A stretch of 64,000 nt of DNA, from contig NZ_BAABGY010000016.1 in NCBI RefSeq assembly GCF_039541815.1, positions 310,001 to 374,000 on the forward strand, given 5' to 3'. The DNA comes from Flavisolibacter amylovorans (GTDB lineage: Bacteria > Bacteroidota > Bacteroidia > Chitinophagales > Chitinophagaceae). The notes beneath the pieces are model-generated. The model saw only the letters and a program-made list of their open reading frames with translations. It made no database searches and was not told the origin of the DNA. The position numbers and the translations under genes are program-made. Within the stretch, counting starts at the first letter, position 1. Every line of letters starts with the position of its first letter. Shown in pieces: positions 16,229-23,976 of this stretch.

Positions 16229-16498
16229 ATGAACAAAGCTGAACTGATCGCCCAGATCGCAGAAGAGGCGGGCATCACCAAAACCCAGGCTAACATCGCT
16301 TTGGACTCTTTCGTTGACTCCGTTACCAAGACCCTGAAGAAAGGCGACAAGGTGACCCTCGTTGGCTTCGGTACGTTCTCCGTATCCAAGCGTGCAGCCC
16401 GCAACGGCCGCAACCCCCAGACCGGCGAAGTGATCAAGATCAAGGCCCGCAAAGTGGCCCGCTTCAAGGCTGGCAAGGAACTGTCGAGCAAGCTCTAA
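16229..16498 (+). CDS. hup: HU-family DNA-binding protein
   Basis: 89 residues starting MNKAELIAQIAEEAG at the ATG at 16229. Upstream in-frame codons are not needed because the family begins here and a good promoter lies just before. It contains the full HU/IHF fold: a helical N-terminal dimerisation region, the beta-arm signature GFGTFSVSKRAARNGRNPQTG, and a C-terminal KARKVARFKAGKEL. It bends and compacts DNA as a dimer. Flanked by its own promoter and a strong terminator, it is monocistronic. Confidence 0.97.
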   Translation: MNKAELIAQIAEEAGITKTQANIALDSFVDSVTKTLKKGDKVTLVGFGTFSVSKRAARNGRNPQTGEVIKIKARKVARFKAGKELSSKL

Positions 16499-16510
16499 CT
16501 ATAGAGACAA

Positions 16511-16556
16511 GCCATAAAAAAACCCTTCCGCGCAAAAGGAAGGGTTTTTTTATGGG
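16511..16556 (+). terminator. rho-independent terminator of the HU gene
   Basis: A long stem pairs the region from 16511 (CCATAAAAAAACCCTTCC) with its complement ending at 16555 around an 8-9-nt loop. The descending arm holds seven consecutive T. It starts 13 nt after the HU stop codon. Confidence 0.9.
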
Positions 16557-16601
16557 CTTTATTCCCGAAATTCGCAGGCTCAAACAATAAAATAATTCAT
16601 T

Positions 16602-16733
16602 ATGGGACGTGGTGATAAGAAAACCAAAAAAGGAAAGATCTTCAAAGGCTCGTTCGGCAAATCCCGCCCGGCCACCGAAAAGAAGATCACCGGCAACCAG
16701 GTAGCTACTGCTGCTACGGAAAAGAAAGCGTAA
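16602..16733 (+). CDS. 30S ribosomal protein THX
   Basis: 43 residues, a very short gene. It begins MGRGDKKTKKGKIFKGSFGK followed by SRP, the diagnostic conserved core of bacterial ribosomal protein THX (bTHX), which binds near the head of the 30S subunit. The rest is a short Lys/Thr/Ala-rich tail ending ATEKKA. It lies about 45 nt after the HU terminator and precedes the convergent pdxH gene. The match to the invariant N-terminal core is strong. Confidence 0.92.
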   Translation: MGRGDKKTKKGKIFKGSFGKSRPATEKKITGNQVATAATEKKA

Positions 16734-16819
16734 GCGAGTTGATAAGTTTATAAGTTGATCGGTGTGCGCCCAGGCGCGCATCCTTGATCTACGTGTCAAC
16801 TGAGCCACTAATCATCTAC

Positions 16820-17467
16820 TCAGGGAGCCAAACGCTCCCTTTTCCATGCCCCGTTGTCGCCGAGGCTGTACTCCAGGCGGTCGTGCAGGCGGCTCGGGCG
16901 GCCCTGCCAGAACTCCACGATCACGGGCTTCACGAGGTAGCCGCCCCAGTGCGGCGGCCGTGCGATTTCCGACCCGGTGAGCTCCGACGCCTTGCTGTTA
17001 AATTCTGCTTCCAGCCATTCGCGGCCGGGGATCACCTGGCTTTGCGGCGAGGCCCAGGCGCCGATGCGGCTCCCTTCGGGGCGCTCGCTGAAGTAGGCAT
17101 CGCTCACCGGCACGGGCACCTTCGATACGAGGCCGGTCACGCGCACCTGGCGCTCCAGCTCCTTCCAGAAGAACACGAGGCAGGCGCGCGGGTTCTCCTC
17201 GAGCTGCAGGCCTTTGTAGCTGCGGTAGTTGGTGAAGAATACGAAGCCCGCATCGTCGAAGCTTTTCAGCAGCACGATCCGCGCCGAGGGCATGCCGTCG
17301 ACCGATGCCGTGGCCAGCGTCATGGCGTTCACCTCCTCGATCTGGCTCTCCACGGCCTCGTCCCACCAACGACTGAACTGGTCGATGGGGTCGGCAGCGG
17401 AACTCTCTTCGAGCAGCTGGCGGGAGGCATAGTCTTTCCGGATAGCGGCAATAGTGGCGTTGAGCAT
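16820..17467 (-). CDS. pdxH: pyridoxamine 5'-phosphate oxidase
   Basis: 215 residues, full length for PdxH. Family blocks are present: MTLATASVDGMPSARIVLLK (FMN binding), GFVFFTNYRSYKGLQLEENP, FFWKELERQVRVTG, the SDAYFSERPEGSRIGAWAS substrate/FMN block, WGGYLVKP and the C-terminal FWQGRPSRLHDRLEY. It oxidises pyridoxine or pyridoxamine phosphate to pyridoxal 5'-phosphate in the cytoplasm. A perfect -7 element lies only 4 nt before the ATG, so the mRNA may be leaderless. Confidence 0.97.
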   Translation of the reverse strand: MLNATIAAIRKDYASRQLLEESSAADPIDQFSRWWDEAVESQIEEVNAMTLATASVDGMPSARIVLLKSFDDAGFVFFTNYRSYKGLQLEENPRACLVFFWKELERQVRVTGLVSKVPVPVSDAYFSERPEGSRIGAWASPQSQVIPGREWLEAEFNSKASELTGSEIARPPHWGGYLVKPVIVEFWQGRPSRLHDRLEYSLGDNGAWKRERLAP

Positions 17468-17471
17468 GCGG

Positions 17472-17479
17472 CAAAACTA
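17472..17479 (-). promoter_or_regulatory. candidate -7 element of pdxH
   Basis: TAGTTTTG (minus strand) fits TAnnTTTG perfectly and is followed by CCGC and then the ATG. No clear -33 TTTG is seen 19 nt upstream, where a heptamer array begins. Same 4-nt spacing to the start codon as in ligA. Confidence 0.5.
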
Positions 17480-17485
17480 GAGGGA

Positions 17486-17520
17486 GGATGTCAGATGTGT
17501 GATCTCAGATCTCAGATTTG
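17486..17520. repeat. heptamer array upstream of pdxH
   Basis: Five 7-bp units: GGATGTC, AGATGTG, TGATCTC, AGATCTC, AGATTTG. Same unit family as the arrays at 3573, 14696, 15535 and 44345. No partner array recognised. Confidence 0.7.
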
Positions 17521-17893
17521 TTTTCAGTGCAAGTGTCTTTTTGTCTGGAAGTTTTCTTTACGCGCGGTTTATCAAGGCTGGAAAAGGCAAAGAAGAGATT
17601 TCCACCGCCAAGAAAAGAAGGGGCTAAGGTTTTCGCTAAGGAGAGCAGGTCTATTGGTGCAGACGAAGCGAAGCTTGTCTGCATGCCGGCCGGAGCGCCG
17701 GCATCTTTTCGTCTATTTGTAATTCGTGTTCGGCGCCAGCTATCTTATCGTACTGAATAATCTTACATAGGTAAGGCCGGCAGATTCGAAACCTTCATCA
17801 GTTGAAGCAATAGACCGCGCTCATCGGATCAGATCAGTGGCATCTGCGTTCTTTCTCTCCTTTCTGACCATCGTCACTACACTGCCCCATATT
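17521..17893. other. intergenic stretch without a supported gene
   Basis: 373 bases. A small plus-strand frame is open across 17518-17760, but its product has no family features. A GC-rich hairpin (TGCCGGC...GCCGGCA near 17692-17711) is followed by TCTTTT. No RNA gene recognised. Confidence 0.4.
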
Positions 17894-17922
17894 AAAAAAA
17901 AGACCCCGCCGTGGCAGGGTCT
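17894..17922 (-). terminator. rho-independent terminator of the coiled-coil gene
   Basis: Arms AGACCCCGCC and GGCAGGGTCT (one internal mismatch) around a 2-nt loop. On the minus strand the stem is followed by eight T. It lies 30 nt beyond the stop of the gene ending at 17952. Confidence 0.85.
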
Positions 17923-17951
17923 CTACTTCGATATTCAACATTCCTTGTTCT

Positions 17952-18533
17952 TTATTCGATATTCATATCCGCCTCGCGGGTCATGTTCTTCAGCAGGGCA
18001 AGCTGTTTCCGGAGGCGGTAGGCTTCTTCCATCGCTTCGAGCGCTTCCTCGCGGGAGGCGGCGAGCTCGAGGCCGAGCCCCTCGTTCTCGGCGCGAAGTG
18101 ATTCGAGCTCGTACTGTCGGTCGAGGTACTGGCCCTGCAGCTGGCGGTGCTCGAGCTGCAACCCCTCGAGCTCGAGGGCCATCAGTTTAAGAGTGCGCAG
18201 GCGGTCTTCGAGGGCGGAAAGGCGCCCCTGCACCGAGTACAGGCCGGCGTCGATCTCCTCGAGGCGGGCAGCACTCTCGCGGCGCTGGATGGCGAGGTCG
18301 CGCTCCTGCTCGAGGGCAGCGCGCCGCTGCGCGAGCAGCCACTGCAGGTCCTCAAACTCGAGCAGGTCTTCCTCGAGCACCTCGGGCAGTGCGCCTTCGG
18401 TAAGCGGCGGCGCGGCTGCGGGTGACGGGGGAGCCGGCTGCTGCGCGACCGGGGGCCACCAGTGGGCACGGTAGCGCCAGGCGGCACCCGCCAGCCCAAG
18501 CGCGGCCAGCAGGAGGAGGAGCACGGTAAGCAT
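17952..18533 (-). CDS. membrane-anchored coiled-coil protein of unknown function
   Basis: 193 residues. An N-terminal hydrophobic segment (about 2-20, LTVLLLLLAALGLAGAAW) is followed by a Pro/Ala-rich linker (30-45), then a long, heptad-rich Leu/Glu/Arg coiled coil from about 55 to 185. It resembles a single-pass anchor with a rod, but no named family is recognisable. It is 50 nt downstream of pyrH on the same strand and has its own terminator, so the two may be co-transcribed. Codon use looks like its neighbours. Confidence 0.75.
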   Translation of the reverse strand: MLTVLLLLLAALGLAGAAWRYRAHWWPPVAQQPAPPSPAAAPPLTEGALPEVLEEDLLEFEDLQWLLAQRRAALEQERDLAIQRRESAARLEEIDAGLYSVQGRLSALEDRLRTLKLMALELEGLQLEHRQLQGQYLDRQYELESLRAENEGLGLELAASREEALEAMEEAYRLRKQLALLKNMTREADMNIE

Positions 18534-18583
18534 AAGGTTCGGTTTGTACGCCTAAGCTACGCCAAATTGCGGAGCCGGGGGTA

Positions 18584-19300
18584 TCAGGCGCCGCGCACGA
18601 GGGTACCGACCTTTTCGCCCGTAACCACGCGGCGCAGGTTTTCGGTGCGGTTCATGTCGAACACCACGATCGGCAGCTCGTTCTCCATGCAGAGGGTAAA
18701 GGCCGTCATGTCCATCACTTTCAGCTGCTGCGAGATGCACTCCTGGTAGGTGATGACGCCGTACTTGGTGGCGGTGGGGTCCTTCTCGGGGTCGGCGGTG
18801 TAGATGCCGTCAACGCGGGTGCCCTTCATGATAACGTCGGCTTTGATCTCGATGGCGCGCAGCGAGCCGGCGGTGTCGGTGGTAAAGTAGGGGTTGCCGG
18901 TGCCCGCGCCGAAGATGACCACGCGGCCCTTCTCGAGGTGGCGGATCGCGCGGCGGCGGATGTAGGGCTCTGCGATCTGCTCCATCTTGATGGCGCTCTG
19001 GAGGCGGGTGTACACGCCTTGCTTCTCGAGGGCCGCCTGCAGGGCCATGCCGTTGATGACGGTGGCGAGCATACCCATATAGTCGCCGTGGGCGCGCTCG
19101 ATGCCCGTCTCGGCCTCGTTCATGCCGCGGTAAATGTTGCCGCCGCCGATCACGATGGCGACCTGCACGCCGAGATCCACGATGGACTTGATGTCGAGGG
19201 CATACTGGGTGAGCACGGAAGTGTCGAAACCAAAGCTTTTGTCGCCCATGAGCGACTCACCGGAAAGCTTCAGCAGGATACGTTTGTATTTGGGGAGCAT
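18584..19300 (-). CDS. pyrH: UMP kinase
   Basis: 238 residues, standard length. Amino-acid-kinase-fold motifs of bacterial UMP kinase are present: YKRILLKLSGESLMG at the N-terminus, the IVIGGGNIYRG loop, DYMGMLATVINGMALQ, RRAIRHLEKGRVVIFGAGTGNPYFTTDT and the ADPEKDPTATKY block. It phosphorylates UMP to UDP with ATP and is GTP-activated in the family. A TATCTTCG (-7-like) lies 18 nt before the ATG. High confidence. Confidence 0.98.
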   Translation of the reverse strand: MLPKYKRILLKLSGESLMGDKSFGFDTSVLTQYALDIKSIVDLGVQVAIVIGGGNIYRGMNEAETGIERAHGDYMGMLATVINGMALQAALEKQGVYTRLQSAIKMEQIAEPYIRRRAIRHLEKGRVVIFGAGTGNPYFTTDTAGSLRAIEIKADVIMKGTRVDGIYTADPEKDPTATKYGVITYQECISQQLKVMDMTAFTLCMENELPIVVFDMNRTENLRRVVTGEKVGTLVRGA

Positions 19301-19349
19301 AGTTGCGGGATTGGCCGCGAAGATAACCGGAACTTCGGGAGTTTGGGAA

Positions 19350-19470
19350 GGTTCGGAAAAGTTCAGATAGGTTCAGAAGGGTTCAGAAGGGTTCGCAGGG
19401 GGCGCGTTCCCGGTGCCTGGCGATTTACGGCGTCAGCCAACCTTCCTGAACCCTCCTGAACCTTCCAGAA
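19350..19470. repeat. inverted 10-bp arrays around a GGCGTCAGCCA spacer
   Basis: The left array (19350-19399) is five 10-bp units such as GGTTCAGAAG (two identical in a row). The right array (19441-19470) is three 10-bp units (CCTTCCTGAA, CCCTCCTGAA, CCTTCCAGAA) in the opposite sense. The 41-bp spacer ends with GGCGTCAGCCA (19429-19439) one base before the right array. Confidence 0.8.
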
Positions 19471-19537
19471 ACTTTTTTCCCCACCGACCCAACCCTTTGG
19501 TGCCCCCGGCCGGTATCTCCTTCAAAACATCGAAACT

Positions 19538-21337
19538 ATGCGCTTGAACACCAAAGCCGCTTCGCTCCTCGCCCTCACGGCCGCCCTTTTCCTGGGCAGC
19601 TGCCAGAAAGAGGTCGGCCACATCGGCTCCCCTGACCCCCAGCCCGTGCTCCCCACCCCCATCACCGCTACGCTTTCGGGCAACGTAGTGGACGAGAACG
19701 GCGCTCCCGCCTCCGGCGTCACCGTCAAGGTAGGCGGCCGGACCGTTTCCACCGACAACCGCGGCTACTTCCGCCTTACCGGTGCGGCCCTCGACAAGAA
19801 CCAATCGCTCGTAACCGCTGAAAAGAGCGGCTATTTCAAGGCCTACCGCTCCTTTGCCGCCACCTCCGGCGCCAACCAGGTCATGATCAAGCTGCTGCCG
19901 CGCACCGTAGCCGGTAACGTGGACGCTGTAGCCGGCGGAGAGGCCTCCCTCGCCAACGGCTCCAAGGTAGCCCTGCCCGCGGGCGGCATCGTTAATGCCG
20001 CCACAGGTGCCGCGTACACCGGCTCCGTGAAGGTATACGCCGCCTATATCGACCCCACGGCCGCCGACTTCGGGGGTACCGTGCCCGGCTCGCTGATGGC
20101 CAACGACAAGACCGGCAAGCGCGTGGTGCTCACCTCCTACGGCATGCTGGCCGTGGAGCTCGAGGGCGCCTCGGGCGAGAAGCTGCAGATCAAGAGCGGC
20201 GCCAAGGCCCGCCTCACCACGGTGATCCCGGCCGCCGGCACCGCCTCGGCGCCCGCTTCGATCCCGATGTGGTACGTGGATGAAACCACCGGCATCTGGA
20301 AGGAAGAAGGCTCCGCCACGAAGCAGGGCAACGCCTACGTAGGCGAGGTGCCGCACTTCTCCTTCTGGAACTGCGACGTGCCCGAGAACTTCGTGAACCT
20401 CTCGCTCACGCTGAAGACCAACGACAATGCACCCCTCGTGAATGCCCGCGTGCGCCTCACCCGCACCGGTCAGTACTCCTCCAGCGCCAACGGCTTCACC
20501 GACTCGCTTGGCCAGGTAAGCGGCGCCGTTCCGATCAACGCGCCCCTCCAGCTCGAGGTGCTCGACGAATGCGGCAACGTGGTGTACACGCAGAACGTAG
20601 GCCCCTTCAGCCAGAACACGACCCTCCCCGCCATCACCGTAACGCCCAGCGGCCAGGCCTTCAGCACCATCAGCGGCAAGCTGCTGGACTGCAACAACGC
20701 CCCGGTAACCAACGGATACGCCATCATCGCCGTCAACAACCTCGTGCGCTATGTGGCTACCGACGCCCAGGGCCGCTACAGCACCAACGTGCTCACCTGC
20801 ACCGGCAGCAACGTTACGGTGAGCGTAGTAGGCGTGGACAACAGCACCCAGCAGCAGAGCAGCGGCACCAGCGCAGCCTATGCATCGCCCGCCACCAGCG
20901 TTGCCGATATCTCGATCTGCAACGGCACGTCGACGGCCCAGTTCATCAACTTCCAGCTCGACGGCACGTCCTACAGCATCACGAGCACGGCGACGAGCGA
21001 CTCGCTGACCTACTTCTCGATGCCCGACAGCTCCGGCGGCAGCGCCCGCAGCTACATCATGGGCTCACGCCGACCGGGCGCCGGCAACAACGACAACATC
21101 TCGTTCATGTTCTTCCACAGCGCTAACCCGGTGCCCGGACCGTTCAACATGATGAACATCCAGGTCAATAACTACCAGCAGAACGTGATGATCCAGCCCT
21201 CTACGGTGACGGTAACGGCCTTCCCGACCGTGGTAGGCACCTTCATCGAAGGATCGTTCACCGGGTCCTTCCGCGAAGGCGGCGCCACGCCTACCCACAC
21301 GGTGAGCGGCACCTTCCGCCTCCGGAAAACGTTCTAA
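19538..21337 (+). CDS. surface lipoprotein with carboxypeptidase-regulatory-like domain (paralogue 1)
   Basis: 599 residues. Lipoprotein signal (LFLGSC, Cys22). A carboxypeptidase-regulatory-like Ig fold at about 45-120 (LSGNVVDENGAPASGVTVKV) is followed by a conserved block (SLANGSKVALPAGGI, YAAYIDPTAADF, WYVDETTGIWKEEGSA, VPHFSFWNCD) and further beta-rich domains to the C-terminus. It is paralogous over its whole length to the 593-residue protein at 23977, which shares nearly every one of these blocks. The function is not known; the design suggests an exposed outer-membrane lipoprotein. It is followed by a terminator and then an ECF sigma factor gene. Confidence 0.85.
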   Translation: MRLNTKAASLLALTAALFLGSCQKEVGHIGSPDPQPVLPTPITATLSGNVVDENGAPASGVTVKVGGRTVSTDNRGYFRLTGAALDKNQSLVTAEKSGYFKAYRSFAATSGANQVMIKLLPRTVAGNVDAVAGGEASLANGSKVALPAGGIVNAATGAAYTGSVKVYAAYIDPTAADFGGTVPGSLMANDKTGKRVVLTSYGMLAVELEGASGEKLQIKSGAKARLTTVIPAAGTASAPASIPMWYVDETTGIWKEEGSATKQGNAYVGEVPHFSFWNCDVPENFVNLSLTLKTNDNAPLVNARVRLTRTGQYSSSANGFTDSLGQVSGAVPINAPLQLEVLDECGNVVYTQNVGPFSQNTTLPAITVTPSGQAFSTISGKLLDCNNAPVTNGYAIIAVNNLVRYVATDAQGRYSTNVLTCTGSNVTVSVVGVDNSTQQQSSGTSAAYASPATSVADISICNGTSTAQFINFQLDGTSYSITSTATSDSLTYFSMPDSSGGSARSYIMGSRRPGAGNNDNISFMFFHSANPVPGPFNMMNIQVNNYQQNVMIQPSTVTVTAFPTVVGTFIEGSFTGSFREGGATPTHTVSGTFRLRKTF

Positions 21338-21349
21338 CCGGATTTCGGG

Positions 21350-21378
21350 AACCGTGGGCCTTGCAGCCCACGGTTTTC
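21350..21378 (+). terminator. rho-independent terminator after lipoprotein paralogue 1
   Basis: Perfect 10-bp arms AACCGTGGGC (21350-21359) and GCCCACGGTT (21366-21375) around a 6-nt loop, ending in a short T run. It starts 12 nt after the stop codon and separates this gene from the sigma-factor operon. Confidence 0.8.
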
Positions 21379-21442
21379 CGCTTCCGGACCGCCTCGATCA
21401 AACGCCCTATTTTCACCCCTGTTAAACCCGACGACAGCCCTT

Positions 21443-21997
21443 TTGACAACAACGCCCAGTGATACCGACCTGCTCAGGGGCTGCCGCAAAGGCGACCGCA
21501 AGGCACAGGAACTTCTCTACCGGAACTACTACCGGTCGATGATGGCCCTGTGCCTTCGGTATTGCGGCAATGACGAAGATGCGATGGAAGCGCTGAACAA
21601 TGGCTTCCTCAAAGTGTTCCGGAACGTGGCGCGCTACGATGCGGCTCAGGGAAGCCTCTATACATGGATGCGCACCATCGTGCTGAATGCCTGCCTGGAC
21701 TATATCAAGAGCCGCTCGCGCAACGAGCCTACCCGCGAGCTCACCGACACGATGGAGGCCGACCTCCCCGCCGAGGCCGTAAGCCGCCTGCAGGCCGCCG
21801 AGCTGCTCGCGCTGGTGCGCGCGCTGCCGCCCGCCACGGCCGCCGTTTTTAACCTGTATGCCATCGAAGGCTACAACCACCGCGAGATCGGGACGCTGCT
21901 CGGCATCTCGGAAGGCACTTCGAAATGGCACCTGAGCACCGCCCGAAAGCAACTACAGCAAATGATCCACCAGCAGAACCTGAAATGCCATGAGTAA
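21443..21997 (+). CDS. ECF-type RNA polymerase sigma factor
   Basis: 184 residues if started at the TTG at 21443. No in-frame ATG exists before residue 33, which would cut into region 2, so the rare start is preferred. Sigma region 2 (about 10-80: LLRGCRKGDRKAQELLYRNYY, FLKVFRNVARYD, LYTWMRTIVLNACLDYIK) and region 4 (about 115-170: LPPATAAVFNLYAIEGYNHREIG, SEGTSKWHLSTARKQL) are intact. It directs RNA polymerase to a small regulon in response to an envelope or nutrient signal. It overlaps the next gene by 8 nt, the usual arrangement for a sigma factor and its regulator. Confidence 0.93.
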   Translation: MTTTPSDTDLLRGCRKGDRKAQELLYRNYYRSMMALCLRYCGNDEDAMEALNNGFLKVFRNVARYDAAQGSLYTWMRTIVLNACLDYIKSRSRNEPTRELTDTMEADLPAEAVSRLQAAELLALVRALPPATAAVFNLYAIEGYNHREIGTLLGISEGTSKWHLSTARKQLQQMIHQQNLKCHE

Positions 21998-23615
21998 GCT
22001 ACCCCCATATGAAGAACGCGACCGGCAGTGGGACGATATGCCCCTGCCCGACGCGGATGTCGCCTGGCAGCAGATGAACGCGCTCCTCGACAAGGAGGAG
22101 CGCCGGCGCCCCCTGTTGCCGCCCTTCCTCGTGAGCTGCGCCGGCATCGGCCTCCTGGCTGCGGCCCTCATCGGCGGCGGCTGGTGGCTGCTCGCCGGCG
22201 ACCGCGACGACACCGTGGGCAGGGCCACTCCGCCCGCTGCCACCGTGCCTGCCGGCACAGCACCCTCGACCCGGGAGCCGGTGGATCTGCCTGCTGCAGC
22301 AAGCAATACGCCCCGGACTGCGGATGCACAAAACGGCAGCGACGGCACTCCCCCTCCTGCTGCAGGCAGCCCCGTAACGAAAACTCCCGGTACGACCGGA
22401 GGAACAAACAACGGCACGACGAACGGGAGCACGCCTTCAGCAACCGGCACAGGCACCCCTACCGCGGGCAAATCATCCGAAGCGAGCCGCGCGGCTACTT
22501 CCGGCAAGCCGGCCGATGGAGCTCACAGTAATCCTACGGTCACGGCCATGCGCAGCCGCGTTAAGAGCAGCTCCCATCCAACAGGCCTGTTGCGCAGCGG
22601 CCGCAGCAGCAACGACGGGTCCGTTGCCCGCGATCCGAAGCGCCTGGTAACGAAGCAGGGCACTCCCGCCAACGCTGGTACTGCTACCATGCAGGACCCG
22701 ACAACCCCAGCCAACGCTCAAGCAACTACGGGCGCTCCAACAAACCCCCAAAACCTCGAAAACCCTCTTTCTCCTGCCGTTCGCTTACCTCAGGACTCCG
22801 TCCGTAAAACCACCATTGCCACTACTGCCGGCCCCGGTAGCCCTGCTGCCGGGCCGGCCACCGGCAAACCGGCCGACAGCCTGCAAAGCAGCGACAGCAG
22901 CGCCAACCCCCAAAACCTTCAAAACCCTCAAAACCCCAAGAACCCTTCTTCCAAACCCCTGATCCTTTCGGCGGGCGTCGGCCTCCAGCAGCTGCTCGTT
23001 GTGGATGGGCAGCAGCCGACCCCGTATAACTACAGGGGCGGCAGCGGGTTCCTGTCCGACCATGTGCCCTCCGTGTACCTCCGCGCAGAAAAAGGCCGCT
23101 GGTTCCTGCAAGGCGAGGTAAAGCTCTCGGCGCCGCAGCTGTTCCGCTCCTTCGCCTACAGCCAGAAAACGGTGTACGATACCGCCAACGCCCAGCTTCA
23201 GGTGACACGCAACCGCCTCCGCAAGGCCTACTACCACCAGCTGCCCCTGACGCTCAACTACCGGGTATGGAAAGGCTGGAGCATCGGGGCCGGCGGCATG
23301 TACAGCGTCTTCTACCGCGCGCTTTCGGAGCAGGAGATCAGCACCCGCGCCATCACACCCGGGGCCACCGTCAGCTCCGTAACGCGCCGCGTGCCCATCC
23401 CGGAGTACCGCGATTCGTTTCTCCTGCGCTCGCAGGTGCACCTGCTGCTGCAGACCGACTATTCCTGGCGTCGCTGGAGCCTCGGCCTCCGCTACAAGCG
23501 CGACCTGCAGCCCTTCATCCGCTTCACGCGCCCTGACGGCACGGTCGAAGACCAGCACAACCATTCGCTCGAGGCCGTGCTGCGCTTCCGCCTCTGGCAG
23601 TCGAAACGGCGCTAA
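21990..23615 (+). CDS. putative trans-envelope anti-sigma-like protein: cytoplasmic head, one TM, long linker, C-terminal beta-barrel region
   Basis: 541 residues, translationally coupled to the sigma factor (8-nt overlap). Residues 1-43 form a short charged cytoplasmic head with the pattern WDDMPLPDADVAWQQM, common in Bacteroidota anti-sigma-like proteins. One transmembrane helix lies at about 46-68. A Pro/Ala/Thr/Gly-rich low-complexity linker spans about 70-320. From about 322 the sequence alternates like an outer-membrane beta-barrel (LSAGVGLQQLL, QLPLTLNYRVWKGWSIGAGGMYSVF, WSLGLRYKRDL, LEAVLRFRLW). The linker contains two stretches encoded by 9-bp repeats (about residues 252-258 and 307-319; QNP/QNL triplets). 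Membership in an anti-sigma system is inference from position; the head shows no full ZAS or FecR domain. Confidence 0.75.
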   Translation: MSKLPPYEERDRQWDDMPLPDADVAWQQMNALLDKEERRRPLLPPFLVSCAGIGLLAAALIGGGWWLLAGDRDDTVGRATPPAATVPAGTAPSTREPVDLPAAASNTPRTADAQNGSDGTPPPAAGSPVTKTPGTTGGTNNGTTNGSTPSATGTGTPTAGKSSEASRAATSGKPADGAHSNPTVTAMRSRVKSSSHPTGLLRSGRSSNDGSVARDPKRLVTKQGTPANAGTATMQDPTTPANAQATTGAPTNPQNLENPLSPAVRLPQDSVRKTTIATTAGPGSPAAGPATGKPADSLQSSDSSANPQNLQNPQNPKNPSSKPLILSAGVGLQQLLVVDGQQPTPYNYRGGSGFLSDHVPSVYLRAEKGRWFLQGEVKLSAPQLFRSFAYSQKTVYDTANAQLQVTRNRLRKAYYHQLPLTLNYRVWKGWSIGAGGMYSVFYRALSEQEISTRAITPGATVSSVTRRVPIPEYRDSFLLRSQVHLLLQTDYSWRRWSLGLRYKRDLQPFIRFTRPDGTVEDQHNHSLEAVLRFRLWQSKRR

Positions 23616-23618
23616 ACC

Positions 23619-23647
23619 GTTGTTCGTAGTCTCCGACTACGAACAAC
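23619..23647. terminator. hairpin after the sigma operon, TTGTYYGTAGTC family
   Basis: Perfect 13-bp arms GTTGTTCGTAGTC and GACTACGAACAAC around a 3-nt loop, beginning 4 nt after the stop codon at 23615. A closely related hairpin occurs between actA and actB (62874-62896). Confidence 0.75.
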
Positions 23648-23680
23648 AATTCTCGTTCACGGTTTTACATTGTCATATGT

Positions 23681-23713
23681 CCCCGGCGGTTTCTACCGCC
23701 GGGGTCTTTTTTT
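23681..23713 (+). terminator. rho-independent terminator
   Basis: Perfect 10-bp arms CCCCGGCGGT and ACCGCCGGGG around TTCT, followed by TCTTTTTTT. It ends the sigma-factor operon. Confidence 0.9.
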
Positions 23714-23931
23714 GGCGTGTAGCGCGGCCTTCTGCAAGCGAAGATGAACGGTCATTGCACTACTTACGGGCACTGCCATCAAGGATTCTTTTTCAAACAC
23801 CCGCTGTGAAAAATAATACGAGCATTCCTTTAACTTTTTCCTACCGGCCCGGTCTATGAAAAAGGCGCCCCGCAAACCGCTTTGCTTACCCGCCCGCCGA
23901 ATTCCAACCCGCAACCGCCAGCATGGATCCT

Positions 23932-23949
23932 TTCCGTAGATCTACGGAA
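23932..23949. promoter_or_regulatory. 18-bp perfect palindrome upstream of lipoprotein paralogue 2
   Basis: TTCCGTAGA-TCTACGGAA is self-complementary over 18 bp and lies 27 nt before the start codon at 23977. Possible binding site of a dimeric regulator. No counterpart is seen before paralogue 1. Confidence 0.4.
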
Positions 23950-23976
23950 CCCGTCAACCTGTAAACACAACATACC

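Noticed and set aside
17518..17760. 80-codon plus-strand frame
   Set aside because: Starts within a heptamer array, no family features, and no promoter or coding signature.
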